Part shown: one piece after another, positions 6,306 through 6,861 of the stretch
Layout: each line of letters starts with the position of its first letter
How positions within the stretch are numbered: position 1 is the first letter of the stretch
NCBI GenBank assembly: GCA_014763515.1
Contig: JACXVH010000072.1
Coordinates: forward strand, 1-6,861
Length of the DNA stretch: 6,861 bases
Source of the DNA: Flavobacteriaceae bacterium
GTDB lineage: Bacteria; Bacteroidota; Bacteroidia; Flavobacteriales; Flavobacteriaceae
Reading direction: 5' to 3'
The notes under the pieces: generated by a model
What the model was told of the DNA's origin: nothing
Database searches by the model: none
What the model saw: only the letters and a program-made list of their open reading frames with translations
Made by a program: the position numbers and the translations under genes

Positions 6306-6861
6306 ATGAAAAAGAAAAAATATAACACCACAATACCAAAATATATAACTTTTAGTTTTAAAATTTTACAAACTGTTTCAGATAAAGCTACAGTAAATCT
6401 TGCCAAAAGATTATTTATTACTCCCATTAAATACAAAATACCCGAGAGAGAAATTTTTATGTTTGAAAATTCAAAAATTGAAGACTTACATATTCCAAAA
6501 ATAAATAAAACCATAAAAGTATATCATTATGGAAATCAATTAAGTAACAATAAAATATTACTTGTTCACGGTTGGTCAGGAAGAGGAACACAACTGGTAA
6601 AAATTGCAAATAATTTCAAAGATAACTACCACATAATTAGCTTTGATGCTCCTGCTCATGGCCTTTCATCTGGAAAAACAACAATGATGCTAGAATTTGT
6701 TGAAAGTATTATAGAAATCAAAAAAAAACACGGTAATTTAAAATATGCTATAGGCCATTCTTTAGGAGGTATGGCTATTCTAAATAGTATAAATAAACAA
6801 GTTCATTTCGATAAAATAGTACTAATTGGTAGTGGAAATAGTATAAAAAATATTATAAAAA
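6306..6861 (+). CDS. Alpha/beta hydrolase (serine esterase/lipase-like), N-terminal part; cut by window edge
   Basis: The reading frame is open from the ATG at 6306 to the window end (185 codons plus one base). An in-frame TAA at 6300-6302 fixes this as the first possible start. The N-terminus is very basic (MKKKKYNTTIPKYITF), without a convincing signal peptide, and about 80 residues precede the hydrolase core. The core shows the alpha/beta-hydrolase landmarks in order: a strand ending in the oxyanion-hole motif HGWSGRG (88-94), FDAPAHGLSSG (113-123) and the nucleophile elbow GHSLGG (150-155) with Ser152 as the predicted nucleophile. The acid and histidine of the catalytic triad should lie beyond 6861. 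Similar cytoplasmic hydrolases with HGWSGRG and DAPAHG are common in Flavobacteriia, but their substrates are not established; ester or thioester cleavage is only inferred. It diverges from the M48 protease gene across 72 bp, so shared control is possible but not shown. Confidence 0.9.
   Translation, partial: MKKKKYNTTIPKYITFSFKILQTVSDKATVNLAKRLFITPIKYKIPEREIFMFENSKIEDLHIPKINKTIKVYHYGNQLSNNKILLVHGWSGRGTQLVKIANNFKDNYHIISFDAPAHGLSSGKTTMMLEFVESIIEIKKKHGNLKYAIGHSLGGMAILNSINKQVHFDKIVLIGSGNSIKNIIK

Noticed and set aside
6281..6514. Minus-strand open frame of 77 codons opposite the hydrolase start
   Set aside because: Its Phe/Ile-rich, apparently hydrophobic product is what lysine- and asparagine-rich coding DNA gives when read backwards. 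The plus-strand frame carries clear hydrolase motifs.
1..6861. Search for CRISPR arrays, insertion sequences, tRNA/rRNA genes, toxin-antitoxin pairs or defence genes
   Set aside because: No regularly spaced repeats, terminal inverted repeats with a transposase, structural RNA signatures or relevant protein motifs were seen. The genes are conserved housekeeping or envelope types with uniform base composition.

Overview
The window looks like a piece of a chromosome from a marine or freshwater member of the Flavobacteriia (phylum Bacteroidota). The DNA is strongly AT-rich. Start codons follow A/T-rich leaders rather than clear Shine-Dalgarno boxes. One upstream region carries a textbook Bacteroidota -7 element (TAnnTTTG). 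One gene encodes PorQ, a component of the type IX secretion system (T9SS), which is confined to Bacteroidota. I cannot name the genus with confidence; the protein sequences resemble Flavobacterium and its relatives.

Layout. Positions 1 to 6233 are a single run of minus-strand genes, so transcription runs from right to left. In order of transcription they are: an M48-family zinc metalloprotease lipoprotein (6233-5418) with its own terminator (5399-5371); a UMF1/Atg22-like major facilitator transporter (5363-4071); the ATP-dependent protease Lon (3927-1477) with a strong terminator (1471-1435); porQ (1381-362); and the first 110 codons of cmk, cytidylate kinase (330-1, cut by the window edge). 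On the plus strand, diverging from the metalloprotease gene, a serine alpha/beta hydrolase begins at 6306 and runs off the right edge.

How the genes work together. This is mostly a housekeeping neighbourhood. Two proteins concern proteolytic quality control: cytoplasmic Lon and a membrane-anchored M48 protease. porQ and cmk are close (31 bp) and probably co-transcribed, although one acts at the outer membrane and the other in nucleotide metabolism. Terminators after the M48 gene and after lon divide the block into at least three units: M48; transporter and lon (themselves 143 bp apart and possibly separate); porQ-cmk.

I found no mobile element, CRISPR array, tRNA, rRNA, toxin-antitoxin pair or defence system. 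I see no credible case for a previously undescribed system here. The most useful second looks are regulatory: a terminator sitting almost on the start codon of the transporter, a small palindrome in the predicted porQ promoter spacer, an A/T inverted repeat upstream of lon, and three start-codon or edge decisions that an automatic gene caller could get wrong.
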